Below, piece after piece: positions 15,263-23,324 of a stretch of DNA of 45,337 nucleotides. Numbering within the stretch: position 1 is the first letter of the stretch; each line of letters begins with the position of its first letter. The notes under the pieces were generated by a model. The model made no database searches. It was not told the origin of the DNA and was given only the letters and a program-made list of their open reading frames with translations. The position numbers and the translations under genes were made by a program. This DNA comes from Sphaerotilus sulfidivorans (GTDB lineage: Bacteria > Pseudomonadota > Gammaproteobacteria > Burkholderiales > Burkholderiaceae_C): positions 1 to 45,337 of the forward strand of contig NZ_JACCPY010000030.1 in the NCBI RefSeq assembly GCF_013426975.1. The letters are read 5' to 3'.

Positions 15263-16078
15263 ATGAAGGCACCACGCGAGGCGGAAGGGCCATCGGGAGA
15301 ACCAGCCGGCGCCGGCACGGCTGGTCTGGCTGCAGCGCCGGGGGCGATCTGGCTGTGCGGGGATGTGCATGGTCGCTTCGAGCACCTGATCGATGCGGTG
15401 CTGCAGCCACCCCCAGGACAACGGCCGGCGGCGATCGTGCTGCTGGGGGATGTGCAGGCGTCTCGGCCGCTGGAGCTTGAACTCGCCGCCATCCTCCTGC
15501 ATACCGAGGTGTGGTTCATCCACGGCAATCACGACACCGACTCAGACGCGGACCACGACCACCTGTTCGGCTCGGCACTGGCGGGGCGCAACCTGCATGG
15601 GCGGGTGGTCGAGGTCGCCGGGGTACGCATCGCCGGGCTGGGCGGGGTATTCAGGGGTCAGGTCTGGAGCCCGCCAAGTCCTTGGCAGTTCGAGACCGCC
15701 AGGGCATACACGGCATGGGCAGGGCGGGGCAACCGCTGGCGCGGGGGCTTGCCCCGGCGGCACCGCAGCACGATCTTCCCGGCGGAGGTGCAGACGCTGG
15801 GTCGGCAGCGGGCCGAGGTGCTCGTCACGCACGAGGCGCCAAGTGTGCATCCACACGGATTTGCGGTGATCGACGAGTTGGCCCGGGACCTGGGGGTGCG
15901 GCGGGCGTTCCATGGGCACCAGCACGATCGGCGGGACTACCGGGCCGAGTGGCCGCGGCTGGGGTTCGAGGCGCACGGGGTGGGACTGCGCGGCATCACG
16001 GCGCTCGATGGGCGGGTGATCCGGGCGGGGGATCTGGACAGGCCTTGGACGACAGACAGCTCACACAACCCAGGCTGA
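15263..16078 (+). CDS. Calcineurin-like metallophosphoesterase 2 (271 aa)
   Basis: Motifs are CGDVHGRFEH, LLGDVQ, IHGNHDTDSD, VTHEAPSVH and HGHQHDRRDY, so the metal site looks complete. It is shorter and only distantly similar to the preceding enzyme, which argues against a simple tandem duplication. AAGGAG stands six bases before the ATG and the gap to the previous stop is 10 bp. About 25 Gly/Ala/Pro-rich residues precede the domain. It is the last gene of the ATPase operon. A hairpin follows at 16087. Confidence 0.87.
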   Translation: MKAPREAEGPSGEPAGAGTAGLAAAPGAIWLCGDVHGRFEHLIDAVLQPPPGQRPAAIVLLGDVQASRPLELELAAILLHTEVWFIHGNHDTDSDADHDHLFGSALAGRNLHGRVVEVAGVRIAGLGGVFRGQVWSPPSPWQFETARAYTAWAGRGNRWRGGLPRRHRSTIFPAEVQTLGRQRAEVLVTHEAPSVHPHGFAVIDELARDLGVRRAFHGHQHDRRDYRAEWPRLGFEAHGVGLRGITALDGRVIRAGDLDRPWTTDSSHNPG

Positions 16079-16086
16079 GGTGACGA

Positions 16087-16107
16087 CGATCACCTCAGTG
16101 GTGATCG
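16087..16107. terminator. Hairpin between convergent operons
   Basis: An 8-bp perfect stem CGATCACC/GGTGATCG with a 5-base loop lies nine bases after the metallophosphoesterase stop. There is no U-tract, so it is at best a weak or bidirectional terminator toward the convergent rep gene. The 180 bp that follow (16108-16285) show no gene I can support. Confidence 0.4.
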
Positions 16108-16285
16108 CCGACCGGTCTCGCAGGCGATCTACCTGGCGCTGGCGGTGCTGCTCAACAGCACGTGCGGCGTGGGCGACATCCTGATCGCCGTCACCGACGG
16201 TCCGAGGGCATCGGTGAAGCGCTGGAGGCACCTTGGCAATGGGCACTCAGAGACATCGACGGGACTGCTGATCGTTTGCTGGTGT

Positions 16286-17665
16286 TCAGGTCTGACGCAA
16301 CATCGCAAAATTGAGCAGGTCGGAGTCCGTCACCTCTCCAGGCCACAGCACCCCTGCCAACCAGCGATTGAAGGTGCTACCCGCAATGCGGCTATCAATG
16401 CCGTCACGACGCCACGCCTTCGCGATAGGGCTAGCCACCTCTGGCAGGCGCTCCGTCTCGAACCTGGCGAGGCAGGCGTTGCGCTCCGTCTGGTCCATGG
16501 CCATGAATTGCGCACGCGCCTGCATGGCCTTGTGGTGGGCCCATTCTTCGCGCAAGCGCTGCAACTTCTCTTGAAGGCTGGGGACTGGCTGGGACAGGGG
16601 CCCGGCCGGCTTGGCATCGCCCTCGGCGACACCCGCGTACTGCTTCTTCAGGGCATCACGCAGATAGGCTTTGGGAGACTTCAATGGCGGCAGGGTGTCG
16701 TTCCTGTTGCGTTGCTCGACGTGTTCAACAGCCGCTCGCAATACCAGTTCCTCCGTTGATACGTAGAACTCCTCCGCATCCTGCCGCTTGATGCCGACAC
16801 CGACGATTCGATCGACCAGCTCAAGGTCAAAGACAGCGGCGGCAGCCTGGGATGCCGCACCGTCTTGAGCCAATTTCGGCTTGGTAATGACACGGAACTG
16901 CAACTCCTCGACCTTGCGCCCACGCTTGTGCTCGACAACCTCCATGCGAAAGTCCTCGCTGAGCGTGTCCAGCTCTGCGAGGGCCTTCTTGATCGTGTCT
17001 CGATGAAAGATGCGGTAGTCCACCTTCACAAGATCGCTCCGCCCTGTGAGCACCGAGGCCCACCAGAGCACATCCTCGCGCATCGTCAGCTGTGCTGGGG
17101 AAGTCAGATAACGGGCCCCCAGTTCGTAAAGCACGGATGCGGCATAGCTGCGCATCTGGGAACTGATTTCCAGCAAGATCCGCGTGTAGTGCGCAGGACG
17201 AACCAAGTGCTCCCGTACGGCGTCTGGATAGCTCCAGGTGATGGTGCACGCCTTGCCTCGTCCTGGTTCGTCGATCATGACCGTCCCCAGCAACTGGGTG
17301 GATGTCCACCTCTTGCCTCCGCCACTGCTGGTATGCCACTCGATGGTGGTCGCCTGCATGTCACGGATGTGGGACTTCAACAGCTCGGTGTTGTTCGACG
17401 TGAATCGAGCGTCACTGATGAGTTCGGCCAGTGGCAATGCGTACGTCGGTTGGTCAACGCCTTGCCGTTGTGCGTGGTACAGGAACACGTTGTAGATCCG
17501 ACGGGACAGCAAGGTCAGCTTGCCTCTCTTCGGTCGAATCGCAATGGCCTCATTGGCTTTTGAAACAGCCTGCTCACTGCTTGGCATCTGTCCACGTGAC
17601 GATTTCTGTGGCTGCAGAGTGGTCGCTTCCAGCGCTTTGGGTGTGTGCGAGGTGTCTTGACGCAT
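16286..17665 (-). CDS. Plasmid replication initiator (Rep_3/RepB-type)
   Basis: This 459-residue initiator binds iterons at the origin and recruits host replication factors. The characteristic segment KLTLLSRRIYNVFLYHAQRQ is followed by ALPLAELISDARF and a double winged-helix core (MRSYAASVLYELGARYLTSP, FHRDTIKKALAELDTLSEDF). The C-terminal 150 residues carry a helical extension (LQEKLQRLREEWAHHKAMQA) often seen in betaproteobacterial plasmid Reps. No strong ribosome site precedes 17665, and Met27 is an alternative start. Upstream lie an operator-like dyad and the iterons. The gene is divergent from parA. Confidence 0.85.
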   Translation of the reverse strand: MRQDTSHTPKALEATTLQPQKSSRGQMPSSEQAVSKANEAIAIRPKRGKLTLLSRRIYNVFLYHAQRQGVDQPTYALPLAELISDARFTSNNTELLKSHIRDMQATTIEWHTSSGGGKRWTSTQLLGTVMIDEPGRGKACTITWSYPDAVREHLVRPAHYTRILLEISSQMRSYAASVLYELGARYLTSPAQLTMREDVLWWASVLTGRSDLVKVDYRIFHRDTIKKALAELDTLSEDFRMEVVEHKRGRKVEELQFRVITKPKLAQDGAASQAAAAVFDLELVDRIVGVGIKRQDAEEFYVSTEELVLRAAVEHVEQRNRNDTLPPLKSPKAYLRDALKKQYAGVAEGDAKPAGPLSQPVPSLQEKLQRLREEWAHHKAMQARAQFMAMDQTERNACLARFETERLPEVASPIAKAWRRDGIDSRIAGSTFNRWLAGVLWPGEVTDSDLLNFAMLRQT

Positions 17666-17847
17666 GGCCGAGGTAGTTTGCGAGGTCGCATTCCGCTTTC
17701 TGAACGAATTGTGAGTGTATCAATTCACAGAAGATCTCCGCACTGCAATTTTGCAGCGCCTTGAACTATTGAAAAACAATACTTGAATACTTGAAGAGTT
17801 GGTTCTAGAAAAAAGTCTTTTACAACAAAGACTTAGGTTCGTTTCGC

Positions 17848-17964
17848 GGAGTGGATATGGGATTCTTCCGGAGAACTTTTGGGGAAGTTGTGGAGTGGAT
17901 ATGGGGATCTTCGCACCCAAAGCAGAGAACTTTTGGGGAGGTTGTGGAGTGGATATGGGGATCT
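17848..17964. repeat. Origin iterons (two 39-bp repeats plus a partial copy)
   Basis: Full copies lie at 17872-17910 and 17926-17964, differing at one base. Each contains AGAACTTTTGGGGA, GTTGTGGAGTGG and ATATGGGGATCT. A partial copy, GGAGTGGATATGGGA, lies at 17848-17862. Start-to-start distances of the shared GGAGTGGATATGGG core are 44 and 54 bp, roughly whole helical turns, which is typical for Rep binding sites. Confidence 0.8.
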
Positions 17965-18230
17965 AGGGGTCTGGAGTGGCCTCCATGACAGGCGATCGGT
18001 CCTGTTCCCTTCCTGTCATGCCCGCAGGACACGGTGGTGGCCAGGGCCGGCCCTCGCGTTCGCGAGGAGGATGCACGAGAGGGGCACGATGGATCGTTGA
18101 CGGGTCACCAAGAGGGCTTCCATGGATTGGTTAGAAGGGTGTTCCCCAAAAAATCTCACCGTCAATAATTAACGATGTTTCGCCAGTTCCACAAAACTTC
18201 TCACTCTCAGCAAGGCGCCGCAAAACTGAA

Positions 18231-18276
18231 TTGCTGTCATTAGATGATTTTTGATAGACTTACCAAAAATCATCTA
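18231..18276 (+). promoter_or_regulatory. parA promoter with 13-bp-arm operator
   Basis: A perfect inverted repeat TAGATGATTTTTG...CAAAAATCATCTA (18241-18253 and 18264-18276, 10-base loop) lies directly before the parA ribosome site AGGA. A TTGCTG -35 at 18231-18236 and an ATAGAC -10 at 18254-18259 are 17 bp apart, so the operator sits on the promoter. ParA proteins with an N-terminal helix-turn-helix repress themselves at such sites. Confidence 0.75.
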
Positions 18277-18287
18277 GATAGGAAATT

Positions 18288-19544
18288 ATGAGCACTTCCT
18301 CAGACCCGCGCACGCCTGTTGTCGGGACTGGCAACCAGGTTGCCAACAACGCGTACTCCCAGGCATTTGCCCCGCGCAGTGCGATCAACATGCAGCGCAT
18401 CCAGGCGCTGGCCACACGTGCTGCGAGCATGGTCGAGCAGATCAGAGGCCGGCTACTGGCACCAGAGTCGCGCAAGATCGCGCCGACCTACTCGACTGCG
18501 CAACTTGCTGTGCTGTGTGGGGTCGACAAAGCGCACGTGAACTACCGAGTCACCAAGGGGGACTTGCCTTCCGGCAAGTTGACACCTTCTGGCGGCAAGC
18601 GAGAGTTCACGCTGGCGGAGGCGCGCGTCTGGGCTCAGGCCTACCGCCAGGACAAGATGCGGCCCAACGGCCAGCGAGCCATCTGCATGGCAATTGCCAA
18701 CTTCAAGGGGGGGGTCTCCAAGACGACGAGTGCCATGGTGCTGGCCCAGGGCTTGAGCCTGCGCGGGCACCGGGTGCTGGCCATCGACATTGATCCGCAA
18801 GGGTCGCTGACCACGCTCCACGGGGTCCTGCCTGAGACTGAAGTCACCGAGGAGATGACGATTTCTTCGCTGTGTCACGGGACCAGCAACGACATCACGC
18901 CTGCCATTCGTTCCACGTACTGGGATGGCATCGACCTGGTGGCCGCTGCCCCCTTTCTGTTCTCTGCCGAGTTCGCTTTGCCGGCGCGGCAGATGAGTGA
19001 TTCCAGTGTCCGGTTCTGGGATGTGCTGAACCAAGGACTGGAGCCCGTGCGCGATCTGTACGACCTGATCATCATCGACACGCCGCCCTCCCTGTCTTAC
19101 GTCACGATCAATGGCCTCTGGGCTGCGGATGGGGTGGTGGTGCCCGTACCGCCGTCCGGGCTTGATTTTGCGAGCTCTGCACAGTTCTGGTCCTTGCTCG
19201 CGGACCTGGGTGCCAATCTGGACCAGCAGGATCCGGAAGGGGCACAAAAGACCTTCGATTTCCTGCACATCCTGCTCAGCCGGGTTGACCACACCGATGC
19301 TGCCTCCCCGGCCGTTCGGCAGTGGATTCAAGCGACTTATGGCGAGTTCGTGCTGCCGGTCGAAATCCCCAAGACATCAGTCACCAGCAACAAGGCCGCC
19401 GAGTTCGCAACGGTCTACGACATCCAGAAGTACGACGGATCAGCCAAGACCTACAAGCGCGCCGCAGATGCCTACGATCGGTTTGTTGATCTTGTTGAGG
19501 AGTCCGTGGTGGAGGCATGGCGTGGACGCGCTGCCGGAGCTTGA
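18288..19544 (+). CDS. parA: ParA partition ATPase, type Ia (418 aa)
   Basis: This Walker-type partition ATPase carries an N-terminal DNA-binding region. The helix-turn-helix is around residues 66-115 (YSTAQLAVLCGVDKAHVNYR). The deviant Walker A is KGGVSKTT (140-147), followed by AIDIDPQGSLT and the Walker B-like LIIIDTPPSL. AGGA five bases before the ATG supports the start. ParA moves plasmid copies over the nucleoid with ParB and represses its own operon. Codons 14-19 are encoded by one of the four parS-like palindromes, so the centromere reaches into the gene. parB follows after 87 bp. Confidence 0.95.
   Translation: MSTSSDPRTPVVGTGNQVANNAYSQAFAPRSAINMQRIQALATRAASMVEQIRGRLLAPESRKIAPTYSTAQLAVLCGVDKAHVNYRVTKGDLPSGKLTPSGGKREFTLAEARVWAQAYRQDKMRPNGQRAICMAIANFKGGVSKTTSAMVLAQGLSLRGHRVLAIDIDPQGSLTTLHGVLPETEVTEEMTISSLCHGTSNDITPAIRSTYWDGIDLVAAAPFLFSAEFALPARQMSDSSVRFWDVLNQGLEPVRDLYDLIIIDTPPSLSYVTINGLWAADGVVVPVPPSGLDFASSAQFWSLLADLGANLDQQDPEGAQKTFDFLHILLSRVDHTDAASPAVRQWIQATYGEFVLPVEIPKTSVTSNKAAEFATVYDIQKYDGSAKTYKRAADAYDRFVDLVEESVVEAWRGRAAGA
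18329..18345. promoter_or_regulatory. parS: parS-like palindrome 1 (inside parA)
   Basis: The 17-bp sequence TGGCAACCAGGTTGCCA is a perfect palindrome around one central base. It lies within the first 60 bp of parA and is the same element as at 19560, 19595 and 20741. It is probably a ParB binding site. Confidence 0.7.
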
Positions 19545-19559
19545 TGCCCCGACATGGTG

Positions 19560-19576
19560 TGGCAACCAGGTTGCCA
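19560..19576. promoter_or_regulatory. parS: parS-like palindrome 2 (parA-parB spacer)
   Basis: This is TGGCAACCAGGTTGCCA, identical to site 1, fifteen bases after the parA stop. With site 3 it forms a pair 35 bp apart start to start in the spacer upstream of parB. Confidence 0.75.
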
Positions 19577-19594
19577 GTCGTAGGACAGATCGTC

Positions 19595-19611
19595 TGGCAA
19601 CCTGGTTGCCA
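19595..19611. promoter_or_regulatory. parS: parS-like palindrome 3 (parA-parB spacer)
   Basis: This is TGGCAACCTGGTTGCCA, differing from sites 1 and 2 only in the central base (the complement). It lies 20 bp before the parB start, so ParB bound here could also regulate parB. Confidence 0.75.
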
Positions 19612-19631
19612 GCATCGCAGGAACATTTGAA

Positions 19632-20711
19632 ATGAGTACCAAATCGAAGCTGCTGGCCATGACGGAAAATCTCCACTTTCCGGACGAGGCTGCTACTGCA
19701 CCAGCACCCACCGCGGTCGCAGCCGCTGCAGGCGCAACGGCCCATGGACCCGCAGAGTCACCGCAATTTCCGCCTGTCGTTGTCAATGGAACCAGGACGG
19801 CTCCGCGTACCGGACCCGGGCAGATGCTGCAGTTTCGCGGGCAGATGCTTGCGACGGAAAACGAACTGGGCAAGCTGAAGGAGCAGGTGAAGTCGTTCGA
19901 GGGGGCAGCCCCCACAAGGAAACTGGATCCCCATGTCATCGAACCCAGCCGATGGGCGAACCGGCATCCCGATTCGTTCAGCAACATCGCTTTCCTGCGA
20001 CTGAAGCAGGACATCGAGCAAGCTGGTGGCAATGTCCAGCCGATCCTGGTGCGCCCGAGAACGGATCAGCCAGAGCGGTATGAAATCGTCTTTGGACATC
20101 GACGGCACCGCGCCTGTTCGGAGCTGGGGCTTCCCGTCCTGGCCATGATCGACACGACCTCGATCTCTGACCAGGAACTGTTCTCGGTGATGGACAGAGA
20201 GAATCGGGAGCGTGCCGACCTGTCTCCCTATGAACAGGGATCGATGTACCGCCGCGCCCTTGACCAGGGTTTGTATGTCTCTAACAGGCGCCTCGCAGAG
20301 GCCCTGGGGGTATCGCATACCTGGGTGGCCAACGTGCTGATGGTGGCTGATCTTCCGCTGGTCGTCCTGGAGTGCTTCAGCTCGCCGCTCGTGGTGCAGC
20401 ACCGCCACGCCAAGGTTCTGCATGCTGCCCTGGAGCAGGACCGCAAGGGTGTACTGCGCCGAGCCGAGAAGCTGCGCCAACAAGTCCGCAAGCCATCACC
20501 GGCCGCGGTGATCGATGCTCTGCTGGCGGCTGCTGACAGCGAGGGGCTCGCGTCCCCTCCGCAGTCGATCACCGTGGATGGAAAGATCGTCGGGAAGTGG
20601 AGCAAGGACAAGGCTGGGCGTCTGAGCATCCTGATCGAATCCGGCATGCTCCGCGACGACCAGTCCGGAGACCTTGTCGCGCAGGCGATCGCCAAGGCAT
20701 TGCAAGCCTGA
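19632..20711 (+). CDS. parB: ParB centromere-binding protein (359 aa)
   Basis: This ParB/Spo0J-family protein has an Ala/Pro-rich N-terminal 60 residues. The ParB N domain with the CTPase arginine patch GHRRHRAC comes next, then ENRERADLSPYEQGSMYRRA. The helix-turn-helix is SNRRLAEALGVSHTWVANVL. It should load on the TGGCAACC-W-GGTTGCCA sites around it and stimulate ParA. The start at 19632 leaves no strong ribosome site (GAACATTTGAA upstream). It is cotranscribed with parA, and the last parS-like site doubles as a terminator-like hairpin behind it. Confidence 0.95.
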   Translation: MSTKSKLLAMTENLHFPDEAATAPAPTAVAAAAGATAHGPAESPQFPPVVVNGTRTAPRTGPGQMLQFRGQMLATENELGKLKEQVKSFEGAAPTRKLDPHVIEPSRWANRHPDSFSNIAFLRLKQDIEQAGGNVQPILVRPRTDQPERYEIVFGHRRHRACSELGLPVLAMIDTTSISDQELFSVMDRENRERADLSPYEQGSMYRRALDQGLYVSNRRLAEALGVSHTWVANVLMVADLPLVVLECFSSPLVVQHRHAKVLHAALEQDRKGVLRRAEKLRQQVRKPSPAAVIDALLAAADSEGLASPPQSITVDGKIVGKWSKDKAGRLSILIESGMLRDDQSGDLVAQAIAKALQA

Positions 20712-20732
20712 TTCACCTGAACCCCTGCGCGC

Positions 20733-20765
20733 AAGGCCAGTGGCAACCTGGTTGCCACTGGCCTT
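20733..20765. terminator. parS: parS-like palindrome 4 inside a 33-bp perfect palindrome after parB
   Basis: The core TGGCAACCTGGTTGCCA (20741-20757) is extended on both sides by AAGGCCAG/CTGGCCTT. This gives a perfect 33-bp palindrome 21 bases after the parB stop, ending in TTT. It can act both as a ParB site and as a rho-independent-type terminator. The other three copies lack the extension. Confidence 0.7.
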
Positions 20766-20889
20766 TGTGCAGAAAGCTCGGATGGCCTGGTTCGGCCGTT
20801 GAGCGCAAGAAAATTGTCGTTGTTCAACGCGGCGGCAGCCCACAGCGCTGCATGACCCCACAGAACCTCTGCGTCCTCATCTGATCGGT

Positions 20890-21226
20890 CGCCGACCAAG
20901 GCGGCGGTGCTGAACGAGTACCGTCTGAAGGTGGCCGAGGAGGTGCCCTATGGCCCTTCCCTGAACCGAAAGACGGGCCTGGGCCACAACACTTCCGCGC
21001 TCGACTTTCGCAGTTCATGGACGATCAGGACCACCTGCGCGGTAGCCTCGACAGCTACGCGCAGGGCTTCTCGGTCGATGTGCGTGCCACCTTCGAGCGC
21101 TTCGACTTAGCGGCGGCCGTCGAGCGGCTGCAGAAGGCGCGGCTGCTCTACCTCGTGACCGCTGATGCGGACCTGAATCGCTCGGCCGATCGCATCAGGG
21201 CAATGATTGAACGCATGTCGGGCTGA
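20890..21226 (+). pseudogene. HsdM (type I methylase) N-terminal relic
   Basis: Around 20898-21015 one frame reads TKAAVLNEYRLKVAEE and then LNRKTGLGHNTSALDF. A frame change near 21015 continues it with FMDDQDHLRGSLDSYAQGFS, FERFDLAAAVERLQ and LLYLVT. This is the N-terminal helical region of type I HsdM proteins (compare the family pattern NTSxxDxxKLMxDQDHxxxNLxSYxQGFS). The catalytic domain is missing. It is a different lineage from the intact HsdM at 29302-30828. The remaining ~20 codons to 21226 are unrelated. Confidence 0.65.
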
Positions 21227-21256
21227 GCCGCACGCACGCATCACAGGGGCGCGCTG

Positions 21257-22354
21257 ATGACTCAACTCAACACAACCAGCACTGCCGACGAGGACCGCTT
21301 CGCCGAAATCGTCCAGATCATCGAATTGACCCGACTGCAAACCGTACTGGGGGTCAACAGCGCCCTGGTCAAGCACTACTTTCAGCTTGGGGCGATCATC
21401 AGCCGCAGGGTCGCTGCCGCTGAATGGGGCGATGGCGTGATGACACAACTCGCCGCGTACATCGCCCGTACGCAGCGGGTTCTGCGTGGATTCACGCGGG
21501 CTAATCCATTCCGCATGCGGCAGTTCTACGAAGCGTATGCCCATGACCAAAAAGTCTCGGCACTGCCGAGACAATTGCCGTGGACCCACAATCTGATCAT
21601 CCTTAGCCAGAACAAGTAGCCGGAAGAGCGCGAGTTCTACCTGCGCATGGCGATTCAGGAACGAAGGAGCAGCCGGACACTGTAGCGGCAGTTCAAGGCG
21701 GCCTTGTTCGAGCGTGTCGTGATGAACCCAGCCAGGGTGTCGTCCGTGGTGTTCCAACCGCATCCTGCGGCGCTGGACGTTTTCCGTGATGCGTACATGG
21801 TCGAGTTTCTCGGTCTTCCGGGTGATCACAGTGAAGCCGATCTGCACCGCTGATTGCTGGGCCAGTTGCGCAAGTTCCTCACCGAGTTGGGGTGGGACTT
21901 CTGCTTCGCCGGCTCGGAGTTCCCGCTGCAAGTGGGCGAGCGGGATTTCGCGGTCGACCTGCTGTTCTTCCACCGTGGGCCGGACTGTCCGGTGGCGATC
22001 GAACTGAAGGTGGGGCGGCTTCGAGCCGGAGCACCTGGGCAAGCTGTCGTTCTACCTGGAGACGCTGGACCAGGACGTGCGCGAGCCGCACAAGAACCCG
22101 ACCATCAGCGTGCTGCTGTGCGCGAGCAAGGACGACGAGGTGGGGGAGTATGCGCTCAGCCGCAGCCTGTCACCGCGCTGATCGCCGAGTACCAGATGCA
22201 ACGGCCCGACAAGCGGCTGTTGCAGCAGCAGAAACTGCATGAGTTCTATCAGCTCAATCTGAGCGATGCCGGAGGCGAGGCAGGCGTGAGTTTTCCGCGA
22301 TCTGCGCATGACAAGGATTCCGGAGTTGATCTGGATTCCCACGAAAGATACTAA
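21257..22354 (+). pseudogene. YhcG/DUF1016-family nuclease, decayed
   Basis: The first 120 codons are open (start 21257) with EWGDGVMTQLAAYIARTQRV and QFYEAYAHDQKVSALPRQLP-WTHNLIIL. Stops follow at 21617, near 21683 and near 21851. The frame shifts near 22015 (ELKVG to RFEPEHLGKLSFYLETLD) and back near 22170 (ALIAEYQMQRPDKRLL). The nuclease core FAVDLLFFHRGPDCPVAIELKVG-like segment is still readable. With the hsdM relic before it, this is a dead restriction-associated locus. An intact, divergent member of the same family lies at 26631-27722. Confidence 0.85.
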
Positions 22355-22547
22355 CGTTGAAAGCTAGTCTGTCAATATTTTCGATCCGCGAGCTGCCGAA
22401 TCACTCCCTCGCAAATGTTAGTGTCTTTTCCCTTCAGGGGATGTTTGTCGTTCGGCTGGGGATCCGGTCTTCTCAACCGCTATGGCACAGTACCGGTTGT
22501 CCAGCATCAAGCAGGCAAGGGCAAGAAGGTCGATCCGTCCTGTCGCG

Positions 22548-23324
22548 TCATCCGACTCGATCCACTTCTATCCTCAGGAACTCTTCTGCACGACTGTCGA
22601 GCCGGGTCTTGATTTGCTTCCAGTCCGGCATGTGGCGGCTGAGTGACGCGTAAAAGGCTCGGCTGTGGTTGTGGTGCCGTAGATGACACATCTCGTGCAG
22701 CAGCACATAGTCGATGGCTTCCCGTGGCGCTCTGACCAACCACGGGTTCAGCGTGATGCGCCCGGACGGTGAACAGCTCCCCCACTGAAGTTTCATGAAT
22801 TGCAGCCGGATCGACGGCAACTCACGAACCCAGCGCAAGGGTTCGGCGACCACAGGGAGGCGCTGCGAAAAGACTTCGCGTGCTCGCTGGCGATACCAGG
22901 ACATCAGGGCCGCGGCCACCATCGCCGGATCGCGCTCGGGAAGCGTCACTTCGATGAACGCACCATGCATGCGTGCCACCGGCTTGGCTGTCGGGTCGAT
23001 CTGCACCTTCAGTCGGTAGCGGCGTCCGAGATACAGCATCGACTCACCGCTGACGTATTCATGGGGTGAAGCGTGGGCACGTTGGATGCGGAAGCCTTCG
23101 AGCTGCTGACTGATCCAGCGTGCGCGCCGCTTCACGCTGTCCAGCAGTCGCCCCACTTCGACCCCAAGTGGGGCATCCACCAGCACGCGGCCGTCCGGTT
23201 CGACGTGAATCGACAGCCGTTCTTGGCTGCGACCGGGCTGTTGGCGAACCTCTACCGAGATCACCTCGTCCCCATACCGGATGCGTAGAACCTGTGGTTC
23301 AGATGCGTCGAGTCCGGTACTCAT
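22548..23324 (-). CDS. YgjP-like M48 metallopeptidase (258 aa), last gene of the type I operon
   Basis: This zinc metallopeptidase of the YgjP/DUF45 (SprT-like) type has the motif LLHEMCHLRHHNHSRAFY: HExxH plus a downstream His. WGSCSPSGRITLNPWL is the usual preceding signature. Such genes often close type I restriction operons; their role there is unknown. The start at 23324 overlaps the hsdR stop as ATGA, so it is translationally coupled. Length and motifs are complete. About 190 bp without a gene separate its stop from the decayed YhcG locus. Confidence 0.9.
   Translation of the reverse strand: MSTGLDASEPQVLRIRYGDEVISVEVRQQPGRSQERLSIHVEPDGRVLVDAPLGVEVGRLLDSVKRRARWISQQLEGFRIQRAHASPHEYVSGESMLYLGRRYRLKVQIDPTAKPVARMHGAFIEVTLPERDPAMVAAALMSWYRQRAREVFSQRLPVVAEPLRWVRELPSIRLQFMKLQWGSCSPSGRITLNPWLVRAPREAIDYVLLHEMCHLRHHNHSRAFYASLSRHMPDWKQIKTRLDSRAEEFLRIEVDRVG

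Larger units (their letters stand above)
17666..18287. other. oriV: Origin region (oriV) between rep and parA
   Basis: This 622-bp A+T-richer stretch holds everything expected at an iteron origin. There is a rep-proximal dyad TGTGA-N10-TCACA (17710-17729) and an ATACTTGA tandem near 17780-17795. AAGTCTTT/AAAGACTT arms lie at 17813-17834, followed by 39-bp iterons (17848-17964). Then come a GC-rich part and finally the parA operator. No gene was seen in it; the two His/Thr-rich frames on the minus strand are translations of the iterons. Confidence 0.75.

Noticed and set aside
17848-17964. CRISPR array
   Set aside because: There are only two full repeats and one partial, with unequal 15-bp-scale spacers, next to a rep gene. 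These are iterons.
17820-18032. Repetitive His/Thr/Ser-rich small protein in the origin
   Set aside because: The amino acid repeat is only the translation of the origin iterons. There is no ribosome site.
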